From the IMG/VR virus record IMGVR_UViG_3300032164_000041, positions 1 to 33,663 of that record: a stretch of DNA of 33,663 bases. One strand, 5' to 3'. Shown here one piece after another: positions 1 to 6,576 of the stretch; the stretch's first letter is position 1, and each line of letters opens with the position of its first letter. Under the pieces are notes generated by a model. That model saw only the letters and a list, made by a program, of their open reading frames with translations, had not been told where the DNA came from and ran no database searches. This stretch comes from a virus. The translations under genes and the position numbers were made by a program.

Positions 1-503
1 ACGTCTTCATCCGGCCGGAGCGGTGGGAGAATGTGGACGAGCGCGCCCTGGCGGTGAGCGGGACGACGGTCGAGGTCCTGAAGGACGAGCGGCACGTCTC
101 GCCGTTCGTGGCGCACCACATGATCGAGGAGGCCCTCGGGCGGCACGTCGACAAGTTCGACCGTGCGGACAAGCTCTACCCGGCCGGCTACAACTGCCGC
201 TTCGACTACGACTTCCTCCAGGACATCTTCGAGCGGGCCGGCGACCGCTACTTCGGGAGCTGGTTCAACCACAAGACGATCGACCCGCTGGCAATCCTGC
301 GCGTCATGGACCTCGAGGGTGCGGTCGGGCTCAGGGGATACAAGCTATCCGACGCCTGCGCCGCATACGGGATCGAGTTCGATGCGCACGACGCGCTGGG
401 CGACGTGCTGGCGTGCAGGCAACTCTACCACGAGATCGTGAAGCGGCAGGACGGCCTGGTCGTGCTGACCCCGCCCCCGCGCCGCGAAGGAGCAGCGACA
501 TGA
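1..503 (+). CDS. DnaQ-like 3'-5' exonuclease, 5' end cut off
   Basis: The reading frame is open from base 3, so the gene starts left of the window. A GTG at 33 is inside the frame but is probably not the start, because the preceding residues (FIRPERWE) fit the RNase T/DnaQ family. Two exonuclease motifs are visible: a GYNCRFDYDFL segment matching the ExoII pattern (GHN..FD..fL), and AHDALGD near the end matching the DEDDh ExoIII pattern H-x4-D. ExoI would lie outside the window. The family removes nucleotides from 3' ends in proofreading or repair. Its stop overlaps the SSB start (ATGA), which suggests translational coupling in a replication/recombination block. Whether it is a free exonuclease or part of a larger protein cannot be told here. 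Confidence 0.85.
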   Translation, partial: VFIRPERWENVDERALAVSGTTVEVLKDERHVSPFVAHHMIEEALGRHVDKFDRADKLYPAGYNCRFDYDFLQDIFERAGDRYFGSWFNHKTIDPLAILRVMDLEGAVGLRGYKLSDACAAYGIEFDAHDALGDVLACRQLYHEIVKRQDGLVVLTPPPRREGAAT

Positions 504-949
504 TGAACAAGGCGATACTGATCGGCAGGCTCGGCCAGGACCCGGAGACGAGGGCGACCCAGGGCGGGCAGGAGGTCTGCAACTTCTCGCTCGCCACGTC
601 CGAGAAGTGGACGGACAAGGGCGGCGACTCGCAGGAGAAGACCGAGTGGCACAAGATCGTCACGTTCGGGAAGCTCGCCAGCGTGTGCACGAAGTACCTC
701 AAGAAGGGGAAGATGGTCTGCGTCGAGGGCCGCCTGCAGACGAGAAAGTGGGACGACAAGGACGGCAACAAGCGCGAGACGACCGAGGTGGTGGCGCTGA
801 GCGTCATCTTCCTCGGCGGCGACCGCGAGCCTGGCGACGATCGCCGCGAACGCGCCGCCCCGCCTCCGGCCCAGCAGAGGGCGCAGCCGCAGCAGGGGCA
901 GTTCGACGAGCCGGACTTCTCCCCCGGCTCGCGCCGCCCGGCGTTCTGA
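500..949 (+). CDS. ssb: Single-stranded DNA-binding protein
   Basis: This 149-aa protein has a typical SSB OB fold over about residues 1-112: it starts MNKAILIGRLGQDPE and contains WHKIVTFGKLA, YLKKGKMVCVEGRL and the closing VVALSVIFLGG. It coats single-stranded DNA during replication and recombination. A Pro/Gln-rich linker follows. The C-terminus has an acidic patch (FDEPDF) but ends in GSRRPAF, so the usual acidic tip (DDDIPF type) that recruits partner proteins is degenerate. Two ATGs in a row (500 and 503) are possible starts. The first overlaps the exonuclease stop and lies 9 bases after a GAAGGAG ribosome-binding site. Confidence 0.95.
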   Translation: MMNKAILIGRLGQDPETRATQGGQEVCNFSLATSEKWTDKGGDSQEKTEWHKIVTFGKLASVCTKYLKKGKMVCVEGRLQTRKWDDKDGNKRETTEVVALSVIFLGGDREPGDDRRERAAPPPAQQRAQPQQGQFDEPDFSPGSRRPAF

Positions 950-959
950 TCCCGAGGTT

Positions 960-994
960 GGCCGCGGGCGTGGTCTCTCCTCCTCCCCGCGGCC
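960..994 (+). repeat. GC-rich inverted repeat after ssb
   Basis: Perfect 9-base arms (GGCCGCGGG at 960-968 and CCCGCGGCC at 986-994) are separated by 17 bases in the roughly 100-base gap between ssb and the DUF5131 gene. There is no T tract after it, so it is not a classical intrinsic terminator. It could be an attenuator or an RNA-stability hairpin that lowers expression of the next gene. Confidence 0.45.
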
Positions 995-1050
995 GGGAGG
1001 GGTGCGGGCGAGTCCCGTGCCCCTCCCACCATTCAGATATGGAGGTACCG

Positions 1051-1986
1051 ATGCGAGACACGAAGATCGAGTGGTGCGACAGCACGATCAACCCCGTCCG
1101 TGGGTGCTCCCCCGTGAGCGAGGCCTGCGACCGCTGCTACGCAGCCAGGATGGCCTCCAGGGGACTCTCCCCGGCGTACGAGGGTCTGGCTAAGGGGGGG
1201 CGGTGGAACGGCGCCGTGCGGCTCAATCCTGGCGACCTGGAGAAGCCACGGGGGTGGAAGAGGCCGTCGAGGATCTTCCTCTGCTCGATGGGCGACGTCT
1301 TCCACAGCGAGGTGCCGGACAGCTACATCTACCAGATCATGGCCATGATGGCTGACACGCCGAGGCACACGTACATGCTGCTGACAAAGCGGCCGGAGCG
1401 GATGGCGGCATTCTTCGCCGGCTGCGACGTACCGGATAACCTGTGGGTGGGCACGACGGTCGAGAGCCAGCGCGTCGCCCACGCCCGCGTCCACGCCCTC
1501 CTCCGCGTCCCCGCCTCGGTGAGGTTCGTCTCCTGCGAGCCGCTCCTCGGCCCTCTCGACTTGTCAAGGTGGCTATGGGTGGCGTGGAAGTGCTCGTACT
1601 GCGGCGGCATGTTCGCGGGCCCCTACATGAAGACCTGCCCCGACTGCCGCCGGGAAGGCGGGTGGTGCGGCTCGCACGAGCTCAACCCGAGGCCGGCCGC
1701 CGGGCTGTTCCCGGCCCAGCGCGGCCGGGGAATACACTGGGTGATCGCGGGGGGCGAGAGCGGCCCGCACGCGCGGCGGTCCGATGCAGAGTGGTTCCGG
1801 TCGCTGCGCTGCCAGTGTGCGGCGGCAGATACCCCGTTCTTCTTCAAGAGCTGGGGCGCGTGGGCGCCCGGAGATCAGGTCGGCGAGGGCGGCGTTCCCG
1901 CTGGTGGGAAGGTCAAGACCCTCGACGGCCGCATTCACAAGGCGAGCCCGGCGTGGCTCCCTGAGGAGAACCAAGATGGCGAATGA
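1051..1986 (+). CDS. DUF5131 (phage Gp37/Gp68 family) protein with inserted zinc ribbon
   Basis: This 311-aa protein has the family signature: an N-terminal TKIEWCDSTINPVRGC followed by C19-x6-C26-x2-C29-Y, then FLCSMGDVFH, LLTKRPERM, NLWVGTTVES, FVSCEPLLGPLDL and WVIAGGESGPHAR, ending in PFFFKSWG. Mycobacteriophage Gp68 and Gp37 belong to this family, and its Cys motif and fold resemble radical-SAM enzymes; the reaction is not known. Unusually, about 50 residues are inserted after the CEPLLG block. They carry C181-x2-C184 and C196-x2-C199, which looks like a zinc ribbon. The start ATG follows GGAGG by 5 bases, and the end overlaps the next gene by 11 bases. Confidence 0.9.
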   Translation: MRDTKIEWCDSTINPVRGCSPVSEACDRCYAARMASRGLSPAYEGLAKGGRWNGAVRLNPGDLEKPRGWKRPSRIFLCSMGDVFHSEVPDSYIYQIMAMMADTPRHTYMLLTKRPERMAAFFAGCDVPDNLWVGTTVESQRVAHARVHALLRVPASVRFVSCEPLLGPLDLSRWLWVAWKCSYCGGMFAGPYMKTCPDCRREGGWCGSHELNPRPAAGLFPAQRGRGIHWVIAGGESGPHARRSDAEWFRSLRCQCAAADTPFFFKSWGAWAPGDQVGEGGVPAGGKVKTLDGRIHKASPAWLPEENQDGE

Positions 1987-3313
1987 ACAACCGCAGCAGC
2001 AGGCGACGACGGCGCTCGCCACGACCCAGCCCCACGGGGCGGTCATGAAGTCGGAGGGGTTCGCGGGCGCGACCACCCTGGCGGTGGGCGAGACCAGCGC
2101 GGTGGCCATGGCCGAGCAGGCCAAGGCGGCCGTCCAGTCCCGCTACCTGATGGCGATGCGCAACCCGCGCAACTGGGACGACGTCCGGACGAGGCTGATC
2201 AAGGAGTGCAGCCGGCCGAGCTTCGCGCCCACGGCGATCTACAGCAAGCCGGTCGGCGACGGCGCGGTGAGGGGCTTCTCCATCCGCTTCGCCGAAGCCG
2301 CGATGCGTGTGATGACCAACCTCCTGCCCGAGACCTACGTGGTCTTCGACGACGCCGAGAAGCGCATCATCCGCGTGATGGTGACCGACTTGGAGAGCAA
2401 CCTGACTTACTCCAAGGACGTGATCATCCAGAAGGTTGTGGAGCGCAAGAAGGTGTCGGAGCACCAGGAGGTGCTGGGCAAGCGCCTGAACACCTACGGG
2501 AAGATCGTCTACATCGTCCGGGCGACCGAGGACGAGATGCTCAACAAGGTCAACTCGGCCGAGTCGAAGGTCATCCGCAACCACGCGCTCCGCCTGCTGC
2601 CTGGCGACATCCTTGACGAGTGCAAGGCCAGGATCGAGGAGACCACGACGGCCGAGCACTCGAAGGACCCGGACGCCGGTCGCAAGCGCCTCGTCGACGC
2701 CTTCGCCGCCGTCGGCGTGAGGGCCTCCGACCTCGTCGCGTACCTCGGGCACGACCTCGACAAGCTCCAGCCCGCAGAGCTGGTCGACCTCCGCGCGATG
2801 CACCAGGCGCTCGCGGACGGGGAGGCCACGTGGGACCAGTTCGTCGCGGCGAAGAAGCCGGAGGACGGGGCCGCCGCGAAGTCGCCCGCGGGCGACCGGG
2901 CGCAGAAGGTCAAGGACGACGTGGCGGCCAAGGTCGCGGCCAAGCGGAAGGACAGGCCGGCGCAGCAGAAGGCGCCAGAGCCCGAGCCGGCGAAGGCCGC
3001 CGCGCCGGCGGACCCCTCGGACGAGTCCGTCGCGCTGCTCCAGCAGGCATACGAGGCCGCGAGCAAGGTGGTCAAGATCTTCGACCTCAACCAGGTCCTG
3101 AAGTCCGCCGCGCTGCCGATCGCTCCCTACGAAAAGTGGGACCGCGACCAGCGCGTCTACGGCATCTACCTGCTGAACTCGATCACAGAGGGCGGGTGCG
3201 TCCCCGAGACGCCCGACGTGCCATTCTGGCTGGGCGAGGAGGAGTCCGAGGTGTGGGCGCGGTCCTACCGCGGCGGCGTGGGGAAGGCCGGCCTGCTCGC
3301 GCCCGCCACGTGA
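1976..3313 (+). CDS. Unknown 445-aa protein in recombination block
   Basis: Residues about 40-215 form a compact, conserved-looking domain (RNPRNWDDVRTRL, FSIRFAEAAMRVM, ATEDEMLNKVNSAESKVIRNHALRLLPGDI). About 120 residues of charged, Ala/Pro/Lys-rich sequence follow, then a short folded C-terminal part. The gene lies directly after an exonuclease, SSB and DUF5131, a setting where phages often carry a single-strand annealing protein. The core could be such a recombinase, but I cannot assign it to the RecT, Erf or Sak families from motifs. The ATG at 1976 follows GAGGAG by 6 bases and lies inside the end of the previous gene. Its last 49 bases overlap the convergent minus-strand gene. Confidence 0.85.
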   Translation: MANEQPQQQATTALATTQPHGAVMKSEGFAGATTLAVGETSAVAMAEQAKAAVQSRYLMAMRNPRNWDDVRTRLIKECSRPSFAPTAIYSKPVGDGAVRGFSIRFAEAAMRVMTNLLPETYVVFDDAEKRIIRVMVTDLESNLTYSKDVIIQKVVERKKVSEHQEVLGKRLNTYGKIVYIVRATEDEMLNKVNSAESKVIRNHALRLLPGDILDECKARIEETTTAEHSKDPDAGRKRLVDAFAAVGVRASDLVAYLGHDLDKLQPAELVDLRAMHQALADGEATWDQFVAAKKPEDGAAAKSPAGDRAQKVKDDVAAKVAAKRKDRPAQQKAPEPEPAKAAAPADPSDESVALLQQAYEAASKVVKIFDLNQVLKSAALPIAPYEKWDRDQRVYGIYLLNSITEGGCVPETPDVPFWLGEEESEVWARSYRGGVGKAGLLAPAT

Positions 3314-3672
3314 TCCGGCCAGCCCGCGAACGCTAGCCGCGCCATCGCGGCGTCACGAACCCCCTGCAGAACCATGACGTTGTAGCCGGAGACGGCCACC
3401 CCCTCGGACAGTCTCAGCCACTCCGGGTCCGCCTCGACCGCGGCCTTGACCCTCCACTCCGGCCACGCCTTGTGGCGGTCCGACTCCGCGACGATGGCCC
3501 TCGACCTCCACGCCGTCCGGTGGGCCGCCGCCCGCTCGTGCTCGAGCAACGCGCAAGCGAGGGAGCCCCCTATCTCGGCCATCAGCCTCACGACCGCGTC
3601 CCTGTCCGCCAGGAAGATGCGGTCCTGGTCCACCTCGCGGTCCTCGCCGTCAATCTTGAGATGGAGCAACAT
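3265..3672 (-). CDS. Small unknown protein, convergent with the plus-strand block
   Basis: This 135-aa protein is not recognised. It looks mostly helical and charged, with a central part reading HKAWPEWRVKAAVEADPEW followed by a hydrophobic helix. Its start overlaps the end of the HU-like gene by 23 bases, so it belongs to that minus-strand unit. Its stop (TAG at 3265-3267) lies within the 3' end of the plus-strand 445-aa gene, giving a 49-base tail-to-tail antisense overlap. It is probably made together with the HU-like protein. Confidence 0.7.
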   Translation of the reverse strand: MLLHLKIDGEDREVDQDRIFLADRDAVVRLMAEIGGSLACALLEHERAAAHRTAWRSRAIVAESDRHKAWPEWRVKAAVEADPEWLRLSEGVAVSGYNVMVLQGVRDAAMARLAFAGWPDHVAGASRPAFPTPPR

Positions 3673-4054
3673 CGGGATCCGCCTTGCCCTGCGCCAGCGC
3701 GTTCTGCCGCTTGGCCCGCATGGCGCGCTCGTTGAGGTACCACTTCACGCCGTGGCCCTGCTTCCACGAGATGTACTTCTTGGGGCCGGCGTACTTCCGC
3801 TCTGTCACCGGGGTCCGCATGACGCGGCCGACCCACAGGCGCGGGGTCCACATCCCGAACCTCGCCACGTAGACGCTCGTCCCCCGCCTGAGCTCCTTGA
3901 GCACGGCCTTGAACAGGGCCTCGATGAACTTGCCCATCTTGATGTCGTTGTGACAGTGCGGGCACTCCAGGGGGGTGACGCCCGCCGCGTTGGCCACCGA
4001 GATGATCGAGGTGACCCTCGTGTTCAGCAGCGTCTGCTTCCTCCTCCGCTTCAT
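3650..4054 (-). CDS. HU/IHF-like DNA-binding protein with zinc knuckle
   Basis: This 134-aa protein has the HU/IHF layout: a helical N-terminal half (ISVANAAGVTP; FIEALFKAVLKELRRG at 43-58), a beta turn VYVARFGMWTPR at 61-72, an arm region GRVMRTPVTERKYAGPKK at 76-93, then W-x2-G-x3-K-x3-N at the end. It differs from ordinary HU in two ways: a CPHCH knuckle at residues 31-35, inserted between the two N-terminal helices, and a basic start (KRRRK). It probably bends phage DNA for replication, recombination or packaging. The ATG overlaps the upstream stop (ATGA) and follows GAGGAGGAG. The family assignment rests on pattern only. Confidence 0.75.
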   Translation of the reverse strand: MKRRRKQTLLNTRVTSIISVANAAGVTPLECPHCHNDIKMGKFIEALFKAVLKELRRGTSVYVARFGMWTPRLWVGRVMRTPVTERKYAGPKKYISWKQGHGVKWYLNERAMRAKRQNALAQGKADPDVAPSQD

Positions 4055-4836
4055 CGTCTCCTCCTCGCCCGGTCTTCGGCGGGCACCGTCTCGATTAGAC
4101 CCTTGCGCGCGGCCGCGCCGACGGCCTCGGCCGCGAGCGCCGCGCCCTCGACGTCCATGGACCGGCAGATTGACGGGAGGCCGACCATGCGGGTCGGCCG
4201 GGGGTGCAGCTTGGCCATCGTGGCGGCAGACACGAGCGAGCGCATGTCCGCCTGGCTGACCGGGATCAGGATGTCGACGTTGGGCTTCCTCCGCTTGAGC
4301 TGTATCTGCGCCAGCGGCTGCCTGCGGCGGGGGCCCAGCTTGAGGGCGTAGTCGACCCGCTTCCTGGCCCACCCCTCGTCCAGCTCGACGATCTGGCCGG
4401 GGATGACGGCGCCGGGGGGCACGTTCACCTCCGCCCAGGGCAGCTCCTCGAGGAGGATCTTGCGGAAGTGGCGCACGATCTCGGCGGCGGCCGGGAACCG
4501 GTTCCTCCAGTTCCGCCCCTTAACCCTCTTCCGGCGCCCGGCCGCGGGCTTCCCCGTGGCGGGCCCGGAAGGCGTCGACGGCGCCGCGCGGGCGTCCGCC
4601 TCGGCCAGGACGCGGTCGACCGCGCCCGAGATCGGGGCGGACGACACGACGGCCCCGCCGGGGCCCAGCCGGTAGGTGAGGAACGATGAGCGGTCCCCGC
4701 CCGAGTCCTTGACGTGCCTGGTCAGCAGCCCGCACTCGCGGACGACGCCGCACGGCTCTGCCCCCGGCCCGCCGTCGCAGGCCGGGTCCCCGTGTGCGCG
4801 GAGCCCGAAGCAGGGCGGGAGTGTGGGCGCGATCAC
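4051..4836 (-). CDS. Unknown protein with N-terminal Cys cluster
   Basis: This 261-aa protein begins at a GTG that overlaps the stop of the regulator gene (GTGA) and follows GGGGGTGG. Residues 9-35 hold four cysteines (C9, C20, C29, C35), a likely metal site. A Gly/Ala/Pro-rich linker and a very basic patch (RRKRVKGRNWRNRF) follow, then a folded region of about 160 residues (LPWAEVNVPPGAVIPGQIVEL, ALKLGPRRRQPLAQI, VDILIPVSQADMRSLVSAA). I do not recognise the family. The basic patch and the neighbours suggest a nucleic-acid-related role, which is inference only. Confidence 0.75.
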   Translation of the reverse strand: MIAPTLPPCFGLRAHGDPACDGGPGAEPCGVVRECGLLTRHVKDSGGDRSSFLTYRLGPGGAVVSSAPISGAVDRVLAEADARAAPSTPSGPATGKPAAGRRKRVKGRNWRNRFPAAAEIVRHFRKILLEELPWAEVNVPPGAVIPGQIVELDEGWARKRVDYALKLGPRRRQPLAQIQLKRRKPNVDILIPVSQADMRSLVSAATMAKLHPRPTRMVGLPSICRSMDVEGAALAAEAVGAAARKGLIETVPAEDRARRRR

Positions 4837-5150
4837 GGCGCCACCCCCAGCCTGATGATCCAGGAGCGGGCGTTCGCCACGGCCTGGCGGACGACGTAGA
4901 CCGAGGTGGGCCTCGACGGCGCGGCGGCGGGCTTCACGTCCACGTAGCCCTTGTTCCTCAGCTCGCGGACAAGGAAGTTGGACCGCCGGTACGACAGGCC
5001 GAGCATCTCCGCGACGCCCCCGCGGCCCTTGACCGGGGCGCCCACGGAGCACAGCATCAGCCAGGCGGCGAAGGCCTCCTGGCTCAGCTCGCGGTACCCG
5101 TCCTCGATTCGCTGGGCGAGAGGCGGCCTATAGGTCGATTCGATCCCCAT
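4833..5150 (-). CDS. Winged helix-turn-helix protein, probable regulator
   Basis: This 105-aa protein carries a helix-turn-helix at about residues 40-72 (GVAEMLGLSYRRSNFLVRELRNKGYVDV) followed by a short wing (PTSVYVVRQ), the MarR/IclR-like arrangement. It probably binds phage DNA as a transcription regulator. It is the first gene of the four-gene minus-strand unit 5150-3265 and lies just downstream of the lysis-type genes. No convincing ribosome-binding site precedes the ATG. A promoter-like element ends 6 bases before the ATG, so the message may be leaderless. No in-frame alternative start with a better site is visible nearby. Confidence 0.8.
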   Translation of the reverse strand: MGIESTYRPPLAQRIEDGYRELSQEAFAAWLMLCSVGAPVKGRGGVAEMLGLSYRRSNFLVRELRNKGYVDVKPAAAPSRPTSVYVVRQAVANARSWIIRLGVAP

Positions 5151-5156
5151 GGCCCG

Positions 5157-5186
5157 AGCCTAACCCCGGCCGGGGGTCGGAGTCAA
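5157..5186 (-). promoter_or_regulatory. Candidate promoter abutting the regulator gene
   Basis: On the minus strand TTGACT (5181-5186) and TAGGCT (5157-5162) are 18 bases apart. The -35 is good (5 of 6) and the -10 is weak. Transcription would begin at about the A of the start codon at 5150. GGGGT directly before the -10 recalls the two better promoters at 27726 and 32537. Confidence 0.4.
5164..5175. promoter_or_regulatory. Palindrome CCCCGGCCGGGG, possible operator
   Basis: A perfect 12-base palindrome occupies the spacer between the proposed -35 and -10 upstream of the winged-helix gene. A protein bound there would block RNA polymerase, which is the usual geometry of an autorepressor operator. 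GC-rich palindromes arise easily in such DNA, so this is suggestive only. Confidence 0.35.
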
Positions 5187-5199
5187 CAACGAAAGCGGC

Positions 5200-5601
5200 T
5201 CATGTTCCGGGGGGGCGGAGGGATGGCGGGTCTGCCGGCAGCGGCTCGGGCTCGCTGGTGTCGCGCGGCGCAGTGGCCTTCAGCCCGTGGATGCGGTCGT
5301 CGCGCCCCAGAACCGTCTGGGCGAGCACCTTGTGAATCTGGCCAGCGCCCCAGCCGAGGACGATGCCCAGGACCAACGTGGCGCCCCACGGCATGTCCGG
5401 GCGCAGGCCCGGCACCCATATCAGCCCGACCGTGAGCGCCGTCGGGAGGACGGGCAGGAGCCGCACCATGATCGGCCTGCGGAAGACGCCTGGCGACGCC
5501 TTCCTCGCGATGACGATGGCGAACCAGGCGGCGATCATGATGAGCAGGTTCTCGGTCGTCAGGAGGAGGTCTGTCAGCGTCTTGACGGCTTGCGCGTCCA
5601 T
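5200..5601 (-). CDS. Holin-like membrane protein
   Basis: This 133-aa protein has three hydrophobic segments at about residues 18-32, 48-63 and 72-89 and a hydrophilic, Pro-rich C-terminal tail of about 40 residues. Its size and topology fit a holin that permeabilises the inner membrane at lysis, but no specific family is recognised. The ATG lies 8 bases downstream of GGGGTGA, where the TGA is the stop of the upstream gene. It is the last gene of the lysis-like cluster and is followed by a short non-coding gap and then the regulator unit. Confidence 0.6.
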   Translation of the reverse strand: MDAQAVKTLTDLLLTTENLLIMIAAWFAIVIARKASPGVFRRPIMVRLLPVLPTALTVGLIWVPGLRPDMPWGATLVLGIVLGWGAGQIHKVLAQTVLGRDDRIHGLKATAPRDTSEPEPLPADPPSLRPPGT

Positions 5602-5606
5602 GCATG

Positions 5607-5864
5607 TCACCCCATCTTCTCGATGGCATTGCGTATCCACTCGACGTGGACCCGCAGCTCGTGCAGCTCCTGCCGCACGCTCGCGATAGCCTCTACCCGT
5701 GCGTCCTCGCGCCGTACGCAATCGTCGTGGCGCTTGTCGCAGGATGCCTTTTCGACGAACTTCTTGGCGAGCCCAGGCTCGAGCACCCACTTCCAGAATG
5801 CGGCCCACAGGCCGATGACGCCCGTCGCGACGCCGATCATGGTTACGATGTCCACCTGCGGCAT
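5607..5864 (-). CDS. Small membrane-anchored coiled-coil protein
   Basis: This 85-aa protein has one hydrophobic segment (about residues 5-27) followed by a charged helical region with heptad character (RVEAIASVRQELHELRVHVEWI). Between them is C-x6-C with His and Asp residues. The chosen ATG follows GGAGGG by 8 bases; an in-frame ATG 17 codons upstream has no such site. Small proteins of this shape occur in phage lysis clusters as holins or accessory proteins. No firm family is assigned. Confidence 0.65.
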   Translation of the reverse strand: MPQVDIVTMIGVATGVIGLWAAFWKWVLEPGLAKKFVEKASCDKRHDDCVRREDARVEAIASVRQELHELRVHVEWIRNAIEKMG

Positions 5865-5880
5865 GGGGATGTCCCTCCTG

Positions 5881-6234
5881 CTAGTGCGTTGCTTCGACGA
5901 TCTGCACGCCGACATAGACGGACAGGATGGCGGCAGCCACCCCCGCCACGAAGGCGACGGACCCCACGAACCACGGGCTGCGCCACCAAGGGTCCGCCTC
6001 GGCTAGCGCCCGCTTGTACACCGACTCGACTGCCTTTGCGTATCCCCGCTCGACCTCGACGACGGCCGTGAGCTCGCCGACCCGGATCTCCGCACGGAGC
6101 AGCGACGCGAAGCGGCCCTCTGGCACGAGCAGCCCGTCGAAGGGCGCCGTCTCGCCCGCCATGACCGGCGCCACATCGGACGACGCGTCGGCCGCGAAGA
6201 CCGCAGCCGCCAGGATGATGGCGCCCCATATCAC
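5881..6234 (-). CDS. Secreted or membrane protein, possible spanin-type lysis protein
   Basis: This 117-aa protein starts with a hydrophobic stretch ending in AVFAADA, which looks like a cleavable signal peptide. A segment reading APFDGLLVPEGRFASLL and a helical middle follow, then a transmembrane segment near the C-terminus (WFVGSVAFVAGVAAAIL). The APFDGLL motif is common in small phage proteins near lysis genes, with no established function. The start is awkward: the only in-frame initiation codon near the upstream stop is GTG at 6234, which touches the GGAGG site, so a more distant GGGG may serve instead. No lipobox Cys is visible, so it is not a classical o-spanin. Confidence 0.65.
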   Translation of the reverse strand: MIWGAIILAAAVFAADASSDVAPVMAGETAPFDGLLVPEGRFASLLRAEIRVGELTAVVEVERGYAKAVESVYKRALAEADPWWRSPWFVGSVAFVAGVAAAILSVYVGVQIVEATH

Positions 6235-6515
6235 CTCCGGCCCCGGTTCGCCAGCCTCGCCAGCGCCTGGAGCCTCCGCCTCTTGTCTGGGATGGCCTGC
6301 GCCGCCGCGACCTCGTCGCGCTTGCCGTCGGCCTCGGCCTTGATGGCGTCGATGCGTCCCTGGCGCTCTTCCTTTGCTTCGCCCACGGCGATCTGCGCCC
6401 GGCCGAGCGGGGAGCCGTCGTCGCGGCTGATGATCCTCAGCACGGCGATGGCCGCTCCGACAACGGCCAGTGCGGCAAGTGACAGCCAGATCCATGTCCT
6501 CTTGAGCCAGGCCAT
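6231..6515 (-). CDS. Membrane protein with coiled coil, i-spanin-like topology
   Basis: This 94-aa protein has an N-terminal transmembrane segment (about residues 3-28, WIWLSLAALAVVGAAIAVL) followed by a charged, helical, probably coiled-coil region. That is the topology of an inner-membrane spanin (Rz), although sequence identity with Rz is not evident. The start ATG at 6515 follows GGAGG by 8 bases. The in-frame ATG 10 codons upstream is disfavoured because a promoter-like -10 element lies across it. Its stop overlaps the next gene's proposed GTG. Confidence 0.6.
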   Translation of the reverse strand: MAWLKRTWIWLSLAALAVVGAAIAVLRIISRDDGSPLGRAQIAVGEAKEERQGRIDAIKAEADGKRDEVAAAQAIPDKRRRLQALARLANRGRR

Positions 6516-6535
6516 GCCTCGGACCTCCGAAGGAG

Positions 6536-6544
6536 ATTGTAGCA
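6536..6544 (-). promoter_or_regulatory. Candidate extended -10 promoter for the lysis genes
   Basis: The minus strand reads TGCTACAAT, an extended -10 (TG-N-TACAAT), in a locally less GC-rich patch 21 bases before the ATG at 6515. No good -35 is seen at 16-18 bases, which extended -10 promoters can tolerate. A short leader of about 14 bases would carry the GGAGG site. Confidence 0.4.
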
Positions 6545-6576
6545 CAGCAAAGGTGTGGATGGAAGGGACGCGGGGA

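Noticed and set aside
23-499. Frame 23-949 read as one 308-aa protein starting before ssb
   Set aside because: The part before 500 is the shifted frame of the exonuclease gene; the SSB begins at 500 with a proper site.
6200-6229. ATG at 6229 after GGAGGTGAT as the start of a 128-aa protein
   Set aside because: It has an ideal site, but the product is an Arg/Gly-rich shadow. The alternate frame with a signal peptide and membrane segment is far more protein-like.
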